64,000 bases of DNA from Planctomycetota bacterium (lineage in GTDB: Bacteria > Planctomycetota > UBA11346): assembly GCA_022841245.1 (NCBI GenBank), contig JALHRW010000005.1, positions 1 to 64,000 on the forward strand. The letters run 5' to 3'. Every line of letters begins with the position of its first letter. Positions within the stretch are counted from its first letter, which is position 1. Positions 8,672-16,961 of this stretch are shown here, one piece after another. The notes beneath the pieces are model-generated. The model had not been told where the DNA came from. It saw only the letters and a program-made list of their open reading frames with translations, and did not search any database. The translations under genes were made by a program, and so were the position numbers.

Positions 8672-11600
8672 AGCCCAAGGATCTGATCTTTCTCGCCATC
8701 GTACTGGCGCTCAGCGGCGGCATCTGGTTCGGCGGGCACCAGCTCGCGCTGCCGCGCACGTGGGTCCTGATCATCGCCGGTGCGGTGCTGCTGCTCGGCC
8801 TGATCATCTGGCTGGTGCTGATGATCCTGGCGCTGCGCCGCTCGTCGAAGATCGAGAAGGGGCTCAAGGATCAGCAGGCCGACGCTGGCCCTGGTGCCGC
8901 ATCGGCCGCGGGTGGCGGCGAGGCCGAGATGCAGGAGCAGTTCTCCAAGTACCTTGCAGCGCTCAAAGCCAGCCCGACCGGCGCTTCCGCCCTGGGCGAG
9001 CTGCCCTGGTACCTGGTCATCGGCGCACCGGGTTCCGGCAAGACCACGGCTCTGCAGGAATCGGGCCTGGCCTTCTCCTCGATGGGTCACGGGCTGCGCT
9101 CGATCCGCGGCGTCGGCGGCACGCGCAACTGCGACTGGTGGTTCGCCGACAACGCCATCCTCCTCGACACCGCCGGGCGCTACACCACCCAGCCCGAGGA
9201 CCACGGCGAGTGGCTGAAGTTCCTCGATCTGGTGCGCGAGTCGCGCGGTCGCCGCGCGCTCAACGGCATCATCGTCACCGTCTCGGTCGGCGACCTGATT
9301 AAGGGGGACCCCTCGGCGATCGCCGGCGTGGTGCGGCCGATCCGCGAGCGCATCATCGAGGTCAGCAACCGCCTCAAGCTGGTCCTGCCGGTCTACGTGG
9401 TCTTCTCCAAGGCCGACCTGATCGGCGGCTTCAAGGACTTCTTCGCCGGCTTCAACCGGGCGCAGCGCGACCAGGTGTGGGGCGTGACCCTGCCGGCGGG
9501 CGAGCGCCGCCAGGCCCGCGACGTGTTCAGCGAGAAGGTCGGCGGCCTGCTCGCCTCGTTGCAGGCGCGCCGCACGGTGGCCGTGGCCGCCGGCACCCGC
9601 ACCCCTGCCCAGCTGGCCAAGCTGGCGCTGATGCCGGGCAACTTCGCCTCGCTGCAGAAGTGGTTCGGCGAATTCGTCGGCGAGCTGTTCGCGCCCATGC
9701 CGATCTCCGACCAGCCGATGTTCCGCGGCTTCTATTTCACCAGCGGCATCCAGGTCTCGCGTCCGGGCGAGCGGACCGCCGAGCCAGGCGGTGCGCCGGC
9801 GTCGCAGATGCCGTCCCAGGAGCAGGTCGACGCAGCCAAGGCCAAGGACATGAGCGTGTTCTTCCTGCCCGGCGCCGACTCCCCGCCGCCGGCCGCCGAA
9901 GCTGGAGACACCCGCCGCGGCCTGTTCCTCAAGGATCTCTTCGCCCGCGTCATCATCCCCGACCGCCATCTCGCGGGCATTCCCGCCCCGCTGCTGCGCC
10001 GCGCCAAACTGCTGCGTCTGATCGCGGTATTCGGCTCGCTCGCCCTCGGCATCCTGTTGGGCGCCATGCTCACCAGCCGGCACGTCCGCGATCAGCGGCT
10101 GGTCTCCCGCGCTGTAGCCGCCGGCACCGCCTTGGCGGCCGACCCCGCCGGCAAGGGTGCCGGTGAGGCCGTCGCAGCGCTGGAGAACGCGCGCTCGGTC
10201 ATGGCCGAGGCGATCGCCCATGGCGGCGGCACCGGCCGCGCCGTGGTCGAGCGCCTGGATCCGCTCTACGGCACGCGCATCGCCAAGTCCTTCATCGAGC
10301 CGGCGGCGGTGAAGATCGGTCGCGATCTCGACAGCCTGCGCCTGGCCGAGGCCAAGGATGCGGCGACCTACGACCGCATCTTCGACCTCTTCCGCGCCTA
10401 CCAGATGCTCGGCGGGACGATCGCCCCCGACCGTCAGCTGCTCGAGCGCGTGCTGATCGATGAGGGCCGCTGGTTCGTCGCCGCGGGCGGTACGCCCAGC
10501 GAGACCGATATACGCGCCGCCAAGGCCCACTTGGCCCTGATCACCGCTGCCGCCGACACCGCCAAGGGCTGGCAGGCGCAGATCAATCCGCAGCTGGTCA
10601 GCCGCATCGAAGGTTCGCTGTCCAACGGCGCGTTGTGGATCAACCAGAGCTTCGCCGACACCGTCGCCTCGCTGCAGAGCGGCGCGCCGCTCGGCCGCGA
10701 CCGCATCATCGGCGGCCCGCTGCGCGACCTCGTCGAGGTCGATGTTGGGGTGCCGACCCTGTTCAGCCCGGATGGCTGGTCGGGCATCTGGCAGCCGGCC
10801 ATGGACGAGAAGGCCGCGGCATTGCGTTCGCGCTACGCTGGCATCCGCATCGACCGCACGGTCGATGACATCCGCGGCCAGCTGCGCAAGATGTACGGTC
10901 GCGAGTACAATGCCCGCTGGCTGAAGCTGCTCTCCGGCGTGCGTCCCGCGGCCTTCGCCGATCTGGCCCAGGCTTCGACCCGGCTGCGCCAGTTCGCCGG
11001 CGAGGATTCGCCCTACCGCACCCTGGTGAAGAACCTGGCGGAGTATGCCCGCATCGAGTTCGGCGATCCGGATGTCCGCGTGCTCATCCCCACCGATGGC
11101 ATCTGGGTCGACGAAGGGCTCAAGGCCATGGTCGAGCTGCAGGGCCAGATCGAGAAGTTCCTCCAGGCGACCCAAGCCGGCTCGCGCGGCAAGGACGCCG
11201 TCCGGCTGGGTGAGCTGTGTGCCGCCGCCGACAAGGCCAAGGCCGCTTTCGAGACCGCTGCGGGCAAGCTCGAGAACGAGCAGGCGCGTTCCGCCGCGAC
11301 GGCCTGCCTGACCAACATCATCGAGGCCGTGCATCGCGCCCTCGCTGCCGACCTCGGCTCCGAGGTCGATCGCGCCTGGGCCGTCGAGGTCGCCAAGCCC
11401 TTCGCTGAACAGCTCGCCGGCAAGTACCCCTTCGATCCCAAGTCCGCGGTCGACGCCCCGCTGCCGGTGGTGGCCAAGCTGTGGAACCCGAAGAATGGCG
11501 CCCTGTGGGCGCGCGTGACGGTGATCGAGAACCTGCGCCAGACCCGCTTCGCCGGCCGCGAGCTGCTGCCGACGTCACTCGACTACCAGCGGCTGCTTGG

Positions 11601-12057
11601 GCCAGCGCGCCAGTTCCGCGACGCCTTCTTCGCCGGCGAGACCGAGGATCTGGCCGTCGCCTTCACCCTCACGCTGGTGCAGCGCGAATCGGTCAAGGAC
11701 ATGAGCGTCGCGGTGGGCAAGCAGACCTTCGGCCTCTACGACCGACCCAACCGTCGCTACCGCTACGAATGGAAGAACGCCGACGGCGGCGGCGCCAAGG
11801 TCTCGCTCAACCTCGCCACCGGCCAGTGGATCACCGGCGACAAGGACTTCCCCACGCCGGCCTGGGGCATCTTGCGCATGCTGCGCTCGGCCAGCTCGGC
11901 GGTCCGTCCCGAGGGCGGCCTGTCGCTGACCTGGGTGTTCCCGCACCAGGGCAAGGAGTTCCGCGGCGGCGGTGTGCTGGAGGACACTGCCCTCCTGCCG
12001 CTGGTCACCGGCGACGGCCTCGCCTCGCTCGTTCCACCGGCCAAGATCTCGCCCTGA
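8668..12057 (+). CDS. tssM: Type VI secretion TssM (IcmF family); GTG start overlapping tssL stop
   Basis: N-terminal TM helices, Walker A 'GAPGSGKTTAL', 'NCDWWFADNAILLDTAGRYTTQ'; about 1129 aa. Confidence 0.93.
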   Translation: MKPKDLIFLAIVLALSGGIWFGGHQLALPRTWVLIIAGAVLLLGLIIWLVLMILALRRSSKIEKGLKDQQADAGPGAASAAGGGEAEMQEQFSKYLAALKASPTGASALGELPWYLVIGAPGSGKTTALQESGLAFSSMGHGLRSIRGVGGTRNCDWWFADNAILLDTAGRYTTQPEDHGEWLKFLDLVRESRGRRALNGIIVTVSVGDLIKGDPSAIAGVVRPIRERIIEVSNRLKLVLPVYVVFSKADLIGGFKDFFAGFNRAQRDQVWGVTLPAGERRQARDVFSEKVGGLLASLQARRTVAVAAGTRTPAQLAKLALMPGNFASLQKWFGEFVGELFAPMPISDQPMFRGFYFTSGIQVSRPGERTAEPGGAPASQMPSQEQVDAAKAKDMSVFFLPGADSPPPAAEAGDTRRGLFLKDLFARVIIPDRHLAGIPAPLLRRAKLLRLIAVFGSLALGILLGAMLTSRHVRDQRLVSRAVAAGTALAADPAGKGAGEAVAALENARSVMAEAIAHGGGTGRAVVERLDPLYGTRIAKSFIEPAAVKIGRDLDSLRLAEAKDAATYDRIFDLFRAYQMLGGTIAPDRQLLERVLIDEGRWFVAAGGTPSETDIRAAKAHLALITAAADTAKGWQAQINPQLVSRIEGSLSNGALWINQSFADTVASLQSGAPLGRDRIIGGPLRDLVEVDVGVPTLFSPDGWSGIWQPAMDEKAAALRSRYAGIRIDRTVDDIRGQLRKMYGREYNARWLKLLSGVRPAAFADLAQASTRLRQFAGEDSPYRTLVKNLAEYARIEFGDPDVRVLIPTDGIWVDEGLKAMVELQGQIEKFLQATQAGSRGKDAVRLGELCAAADKAKAAFETAAGKLENEQARSAATACLTNIIEAVHRALAADLGSEVDRAWAVEVAKPFAEQLAGKYPFDPKSAVDAPLPVVAKLWNPKNGALWARVTVIENLRQTRFAGRELLPTSLDYQRLLGPARQFRDAFFAGETEDLAVAFTLTLVQRESVKDMSVAVGKQTFGLYDRPNRRYRYEWKNADGGGAKVSLNLATGQWITGDKDFPTPAWGILRMLRSASSAVRPEGGLSLTWVFPHQGKEFRGGGVLEDTALLPLVTGDGLASLVPPAKISP

Positions 12058-12062
12058 CCGCC

Positions 12063-13001
12063 ATGCCCGTACCCAGCGTCGGATCCTTCGGCAAACTGCC
12101 GTGGCATGGTGATTTCCTGCGCGATGCGCCACCGGGCGCACCGCTTGAGCTGCTTGATGCCTGGCTGGCGCCGGCCCCGATCGGGCCGCCGGGTCCGCGC
12201 AGCGAGGCTTTCGACAACGCCGGCCCGACCATGGCCATGGTCAAGGCGCGGGGGACGTGGTGGGCCATGGCCCTGTTCCCGTCGCGCGATGCGGTCGGCC
12301 GCCGCTATCCGTTCTGCGTTCTCGCCGGCCTGCCCGAGGCCGAGTTCGACGGCGAGCCCGGACTGGTGCCACTGGCTTGGACTCCGTTCCTGGTGCGCTG
12401 CCTGCAGCAGGCGGCGCGTGGCTGGCCGCAGACCCAGGGCGAGTTGCGTGCGGCGGTGGCCGCTTGCGGCCAGCCCCTCGACATCGATGGCGAGAGCCGT
12501 CGATTGGTCGAATCACTTGCCGACCACCGCTGCTCCGAGTTCTGGCGCGGCACCCTGGGCTCGGTCCAGGACCCGCGCATCGCCGGAGTGTGGGCCGACC
12601 TCGTCGCCCTCGCTGCGGCGCCGGATCGCGCCACCGGCGTGCGGCTGCGGCCGATGACGCATCAGCTCCACCTGGCTTGGGTGCTCATGCTGCAGCAGCT
12701 GACCGGCGGAGCGGGCTGCTCGCCGGTGTTCATCGCCATGCAGCCGGGCCGGCCGGGCGACGCTCCCGGAGCCACCGTGCTGTGGGGGCGGCCGACCGCT
12801 GGTGAATGCCTGGCGGCGTTGTGGCCGGCTATGCCGGGGGCCGATTCCGGCCGTATCCACGATCCGGTGCAGCACCCTGCCACGTTCGGCGACGCCGACG
12901 CGGCGCCTCTGGCCATCGATGATCCGGGCAGCAGCCTGCGCGACCTGCTGCACCTGGTCGGCCGGGTCAATCCTCACGTCCGTCGTTCACGTCCAGCCTG
13001 A
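12063..13001 (+). CDS. tagF: Type VI secretion-associated protein TagF
   Basis: 'VGSFGKLPWHGDFLRD' N-terminus typical of TagF/ImpM; between tssM and tssA. Confidence 0.88.
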   Translation: MPVPSVGSFGKLPWHGDFLRDAPPGAPLELLDAWLAPAPIGPPGPRSEAFDNAGPTMAMVKARGTWWAMALFPSRDAVGRRYPFCVLAGLPEAEFDGEPGLVPLAWTPFLVRCLQQAARGWPQTQGELRAAVAACGQPLDIDGESRRLVESLADHRCSEFWRGTLGSVQDPRIAGVWADLVALAAAPDRATGVRLRPMTHQLHLAWVLMLQQLTGGAGCSPVFIAMQPGRPGDAPGATVLWGRPTAGECLAALWPAMPGADSGRIHDPVQHPATFGDADAAPLAIDDPGSSLRDLLHLVGRVNPHVRRSRPA

Positions 13002-13012
13002 AGGAACCAGCC

Positions 13013-13873
13013 ATGCCGGATGCCGACCTGCTCAAGCGTATCGCCAGCGAACCCATCCCGGGCGACAACCCGTGCGGTGAATCTGCCCGCTATGACGAGG
13101 CCTTCGGCCTGCTCGAGGCCGAGATCGCCAAGCTGGAGAATCCAGCCGGCGGCGAGGTCGACTGGCGGGCAGTGGAGAGCGGCGCGTCGGAGCTGCTCGA
13201 AAAGCGGAGCAAGGACGTGCTGCTTGCAGCCTGGCTGGCCCGGGCGCTGTGGCAGCGCGAATCCTTCGCCGGTCTGGCGGCAGGCCTCGGTACGATCCGC
13301 GGCCTGCTCGAGACTTTCTGGGACCAGCTGCATCCGCAGCGCATCCGCCCGCGTCGCGCCGCGCTCGAATGGCTCGGCGAAAAGCTTGCCGCCGCCATCG
13401 ATGACGGCCAACTCAACAACGACGCGTCAGGTGCTGCCGCCTGCCTGGCCGAGATCGAGGCGATCCGGACCTGGAGCGACGGGCGCTTCGAAGGCGAAGA
13501 TTGCGGCCTGCTCGGCTTGCTCAGCCGGCTGCGTTCGGCGCCCCAGCCGGCGGGCGAAGGCGCCGCGGCCGACTCCGGATCCTCCGCGCCATCCGGCGGC
13601 GGTGGCAGCAGTGGGGGCGGTGGCGGTTCTCCGGGAGCCCCGGCCGGTCCGATCGCCAACCGCGCGCAGGCGGTGGCCCGCTTGCGCGAACTGGCCGAGT
13701 GGTGGGCCAGGCACGAGCCATCCAGCCCGATGGTGCCGCTGCTCAACCGCGCCGTCACCTGGACCGACCTCGACTTCCAGGCCCTGTTTACGCTCCTGCT
13801 GCGCAACAAGGCCGAGGCCAAGGAATACATGTGGGACGTCCTCGGTCTCAATGACCAGCAGCCGGACGGCTGA
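13013..13873 (+). CDS. tssA: Type VI secretion protein TssA
   Basis: ImpA_N-like 'PIPGDNPCGESARYDEAFGLLEAEI..DWRAVESGASELLEKRSKDVLLAAWLARAL'. Confidence 0.88.
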   Translation: MPDADLLKRIASEPIPGDNPCGESARYDEAFGLLEAEIAKLENPAGGEVDWRAVESGASELLEKRSKDVLLAAWLARALWQRESFAGLAAGLGTIRGLLETFWDQLHPQRIRPRRAALEWLGEKLAAAIDDGQLNNDASGAAACLAEIEAIRTWSDGRFEGEDCGLLGLLSRLRSAPQPAGEGAAADSGSSAPSGGGGSSGGGGGSPGAPAGPIANRAQAVARLRELAEWWARHEPSSPMVPLLNRAVTWTDLDFQALFTLLLRNKAEAKEYMWDVLGLNDQQPDG

Positions 13874-13916
13874 TCGGCTCTTCCCATGCCGGGTATGAGG
13901 GGATAGGCTGTTCGTC

Positions 13917-14501
13917 ATGGCTGCTGGAACCAACAAGAATGTCGCCTTCATCGCCATCCTCGGCGTCCTCGTGCCGTGCCTGATCGGCCTGTGGTTCGCC
14001 CTGCCGATGTTCCTGCCGATGTACCTGTGGACGAAGGTGAACCTGCGCGCCATCTCGGCCGCCAGCTCCATTCCCGAAGACAAGCTGGCCACCAAGTTCA
14101 AGCTGAACGTGCGGTACGAGCCGCGTGGAGAGGGCGACCCGATCCCATGGCAGATCGTCGCATCGACCCCGCCCTGGAAGGACGTCTCTCCGACCGGCGA
14201 AGACGAGGAGGAACTGCTGGTGCGCTGCACCTTCATCAGCGCCAATGATGGCGAGGCGCCGGGCACCGCCTTCATCAACAGCACCTACAAGGATCGCTAC
14301 TTCTCGGTCGAGGCGATCCGTCTTCCTCCAGGCACGCTGGGGCACAACGCGAAACGGCCGCTGGTCATCTATGACCGCATGAGCATGACGCGGATGGACA
14401 TCAGCAATGCCGACATGACCCGCAGGACGGTCCAGACCTGGGAGAACGACGACCTATGGCCGGAACGGGACGACGGCTGGGAAGCTCCAGCGTCGAAATA
14501 G
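13917..14501 (+). CDS. Uncharacterised single-TM protein at the end of the T6SS operon
   Basis: 194 aa; TM 'VAFIAILGVLVPCLIGLWFALPMFLPMYLW'; no family recognised. Confidence 0.6.
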   Translation: MAAGTNKNVAFIAILGVLVPCLIGLWFALPMFLPMYLWTKVNLRAISAASSIPEDKLATKFKLNVRYEPRGEGDPIPWQIVASTPPWKDVSPTGEDEEELLVRCTFISANDGEAPGTAFINSTYKDRYFSVEAIRLPPGTLGHNAKRPLVIYDRMSMTRMDISNADMTRRTVQTWENDDLWPERDDGWEAPASK

Positions 14502-14525
14502 GCCGTTTCGGGCAGTCCGTCAGCT

Positions 14526-15998
14526 TCAGATCCGCTGCAGCTTGATGCCCGCGACCAAGCGGTCGTCGAAGTGCGACAGGACCACGGCGTTCTGGCCGTC
14601 GCGGATGAAGCCATGGGCGATCGCCGAGTCGATGCCGCTCTCCAGCAGGGCCTGCAGGTCGGTGGCGGGCTCGACCAGCACGGCGGCGATGCCCCAGTAG
14701 AGGCAGTAGGCATGCCACAGCCGTTCGTCGGTGCAGATCCCGACCATCGGCACGCGGCCGCGGCGCTTGCTCAGCAGCAGGGCCGGTTCGGGCGTCAGGC
14801 TGCTGATCAGGATGGCGTCGGCGCCGGTCTCGACGCTGATGCGGTGGGCCGCGCCGGACAGGCTCATGATCTGACGCGAGAAGGTGTTCATCTCGGGATC
14901 AGGTTCGAAGGTCGGCAGGTAGCGGCTCTTCTCGGCTTCGAGCAGGATCGAACTCATCGCCGCGACGGTCTGCACCGGATGCTTGCCGGTGGCTGTCTCA
15001 CCCGACAGCATGACGACACCGGTGCCGTCGAACACGGCGTTGGCGATGTCGGTTGCCTCGGCGCGCGACGGCATCTCGCCTTCGATCATCGATTCGAGCA
15101 TCTGCGTCGCCGTGATCACCAGCTTGCCCAGCCGGTTGGCGCGCAGGATCAGCTCCTTCTGCACGATGGGCAGGCGTTCGATCGAGATCTCGATGCCGAG
15201 GTCGCCGCGCGCCACCATGATGCCGTCGGCCTCGGCGAGGATGCCGTCGATGTTGGCGACGGCGTCGGGACGCTCGATCTTGGCGATAACAGGCACGTTG
15301 CGGCCGGCTTCGGCGATGCGGCTCTTGACGTGGCGGACGTCGCGGGCGGTGCGGACGAAGGACAGCGCGATGAAGTCGACCCCGTTCTCGATCGCCCAGG
15401 TGAGGTCCTCGCGGTCCTTGTCGGACAGCGCCGGGGCGCTGACGTTCGCCCCGGGCAGGTTGATGCCCTTGGAATTCTTGAGCAGCCCGCCGACCTCGAT
15501 GCGCAGGGTGATTTCGTGGCCGACAACGTCCTCGACCCGCAGCCGCATCTTGCCGTCGTCGATCAGCATGGTGTCGCCGGCCTTGAGGTCTTTGCTCAGG
15601 CCGCCGTAGGTGGTGCCGACCCGATCGACGTCGCCTTCCGGGCACACATCGGTGGTGATGATCAACTGCTTGCCAGGTACCAGCTCGACCGGCGTCCCGC
15701 CTTTGAGCCGGCCGGTGCGGATCTTTGGACCCTGCAGATCGGCGAGGATGGCGATCGGCCGGTCCATCTCCTTCGACAGGTCACGGACGGTGCGTAGCCG
15801 GCGCAGCTGGTCATCGCGCGTGCCGTGGCTCATGTTCAGCCGCACGGCGTTGACCCCGGCCTCCATCATGGCACGGACGGTGGCCGGGTCATCGCACGCT
15901 GGGCCGAGGGTGGCGAGGATCTTGGTGCGCTTGCGCGCCCGCAGCGGCAGCGCCTGGTCAGTCGGCAAAGGGGTCCGGAGCGAGGTGTTGGGGTCCAT
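14526..15998 (-). CDS. pyk: Pyruvate kinase
   Basis: 'RTKILATLGPACDDPATVRAMMEAGVNAVRLNMSHG', 'PVIAKIERPDAVANIDGI', 'GIMVARGDLGIEI', 'ITATQMLESMI'. Confidence 0.97.
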   Translation of the reverse strand: MDPNTSLRTPLPTDQALPLRARKRTKILATLGPACDDPATVRAMMEAGVNAVRLNMSHGTRDDQLRRLRTVRDLSKEMDRPIAILADLQGPKIRTGRLKGGTPVELVPGKQLIITTDVCPEGDVDRVGTTYGGLSKDLKAGDTMLIDDGKMRLRVEDVVGHEITLRIEVGGLLKNSKGINLPGANVSAPALSDKDREDLTWAIENGVDFIALSFVRTARDVRHVKSRIAEAGRNVPVIAKIERPDAVANIDGILAEADGIMVARGDLGIEISIERLPIVQKELILRANRLGKLVITATQMLESMIEGEMPSRAEATDIANAVFDGTGVVMLSGETATGKHPVQTVAAMSSILLEAEKSRYLPTFEPDPEMNTFSRQIMSLSGAAHRISVETGADAILISSLTPEPALLLSKRRGRVPMVGICTDERLWHAYCLYWGIAAVLVEPATDLQALLESGIDSAIAHGFIRDGQNAVVLSHFDDRLVAGIKLQRI

Positions 15999-16073
15999 CG
16001 ACCGTAGCGTATGCCTATCGACGCCGACGCCATGGCGCATGTAGTAGCACCTCGCATCCCCGTCGCGACTGCA

Positions 16074-16319
16074 TCAGCCCTTGCCGAAATGCTCGTTGAC
16101 CACCGTGAACAGCCCTGTCGCGACCAGGACGATGGTGACGGTGGCGAGTGAACGCCAGAGCGAGTCGCGGGCGACGCAGTCCCAGATCGCCAGCAGCGCC
16201 GTCAGGGTGCAGGCGACCAGGGTGATGGTGACGACGGCGAAGGCGATCTGCCGGGCTCGGCGTGGTGCGATGATGCCTTTCGAGGGCGTACGTTCGTCGT
16301 AGGTCGTGGGATCGGGCAT
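16074..16319 (-). CDS. Small two-TM protein
   Basis: 81 aa; two hydrophobic helices; between pyk and the rhombosortase genes. Confidence 0.5.
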   Translation of the reverse strand: MPDPTTYDERTPSKGIIAPRRARQIAFAVVTITLVACTLTALLAIWDCVARDSLWRSLATVTIVLVATGLFTVVNEHFGKG

Positions 16320-16326
16320 GGTCGCC

Positions 16327-16413
16327 TCAGAAGGTGGGGAAGAGCTGGCTCTGGCGGATGCAGCCGGAGCAGCACAGGGCTATGCAGGCAAGGAGGATGG
16401 TTTTCGTGGACAT
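16327..16413 (-). CDS. Micro-lipoprotein of 28 aa (MSTKTILLACIALCCSGCIRQSQLFPTF)
   Basis: ATG at 16413, stop at 16327; short lysine-containing n-region, hydrophobic core, Cys-ending lipobox-like 'CCSGC'; size resembles entericidin-like peptides. Confidence 0.45.
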   Translation of the reverse strand: MSTKTILLACIALCCSGCIRQSQLFPTF

Positions 16414-16961
16414 GAGGTGTTTCCGAAGGGTGCAGTGCATGCCAGCCAACCGGCCAGGGCACCGACGGCGTGGGCCAGCGGCACGGGCCACCAGCCCTCG
16501 GCGGTGGCGAAGACAGCGTCGCCAGTCAGCGTCTCGTAAGCCGTCTTTCCGAGGAGAAGGGCAAGTAGCAGCAGGGCGATGGTACTCGCGATGGCATCGC
16601 CGTCCCGCCTGCCGTCGCGCCAGGTGCCGATGGCCGCCACGGTGGCGAGGGTGCAGGCGAGTCCGGAGAGGCCGCGGAAGGCCATGTCCGGGTGGACCAG
16701 CACCACCGCCAACGGAATGAGCGGCAGGGCGATGGCGATGGCCAGGCGGGTCCGTCCCGGCCACCGCCCCTCGGCCCAGCAGCCGAGGATGAGCACGGCC
16801 AGGGCATCCCACAGCAGATGATCGCCGTCCCAGTGCGCGAGCTGGCTGGTGAGCAGCCGCCAGGGCGCAGCGCCAGGCTCCCAGCCCAGCGCTGCCCCTG
16901 GCAAACAGGCCAGCACCGCGGCAACGACCAGCGCGCTGGTCAGTGCGGGCCTGGGCTTCAT
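16380..16961 (-). CDS. rrtA: Rhombosortase (rhomboid-family GlyGly-CTERM protease)
   Basis: 193 aa polytopic; 'SQLAHWDGDHLLWDALAVLILG', catalytic Ser context 'FRGLSGL', late His 'LAHAVGALAGW'; adjacent to a GlyGly-CTERM protein. Confidence 0.8.
   Translation of the reverse strand: MKPRPALTSALVVAAVLACLPGAALGWEPGAAPWRLLTSQLAHWDGDHLLWDALAVLILGCWAEGRWPGRTRLAIAIALPLIPLAVVLVHPDMAFRGLSGLACTLATVAAIGTWRDGRRDGDAIASTIALLLLALLLGKTAYETLTGDAVFATAEGWWPVPLAHAVGALAGWLACTAPFGNTSCPRKPSSLPA

Noticed and set aside
8596-11334. 912-aa antisense ORF inside tssM
   Set aside because: Shadow ORF; tssM motifs on the plus strand are unambiguous.
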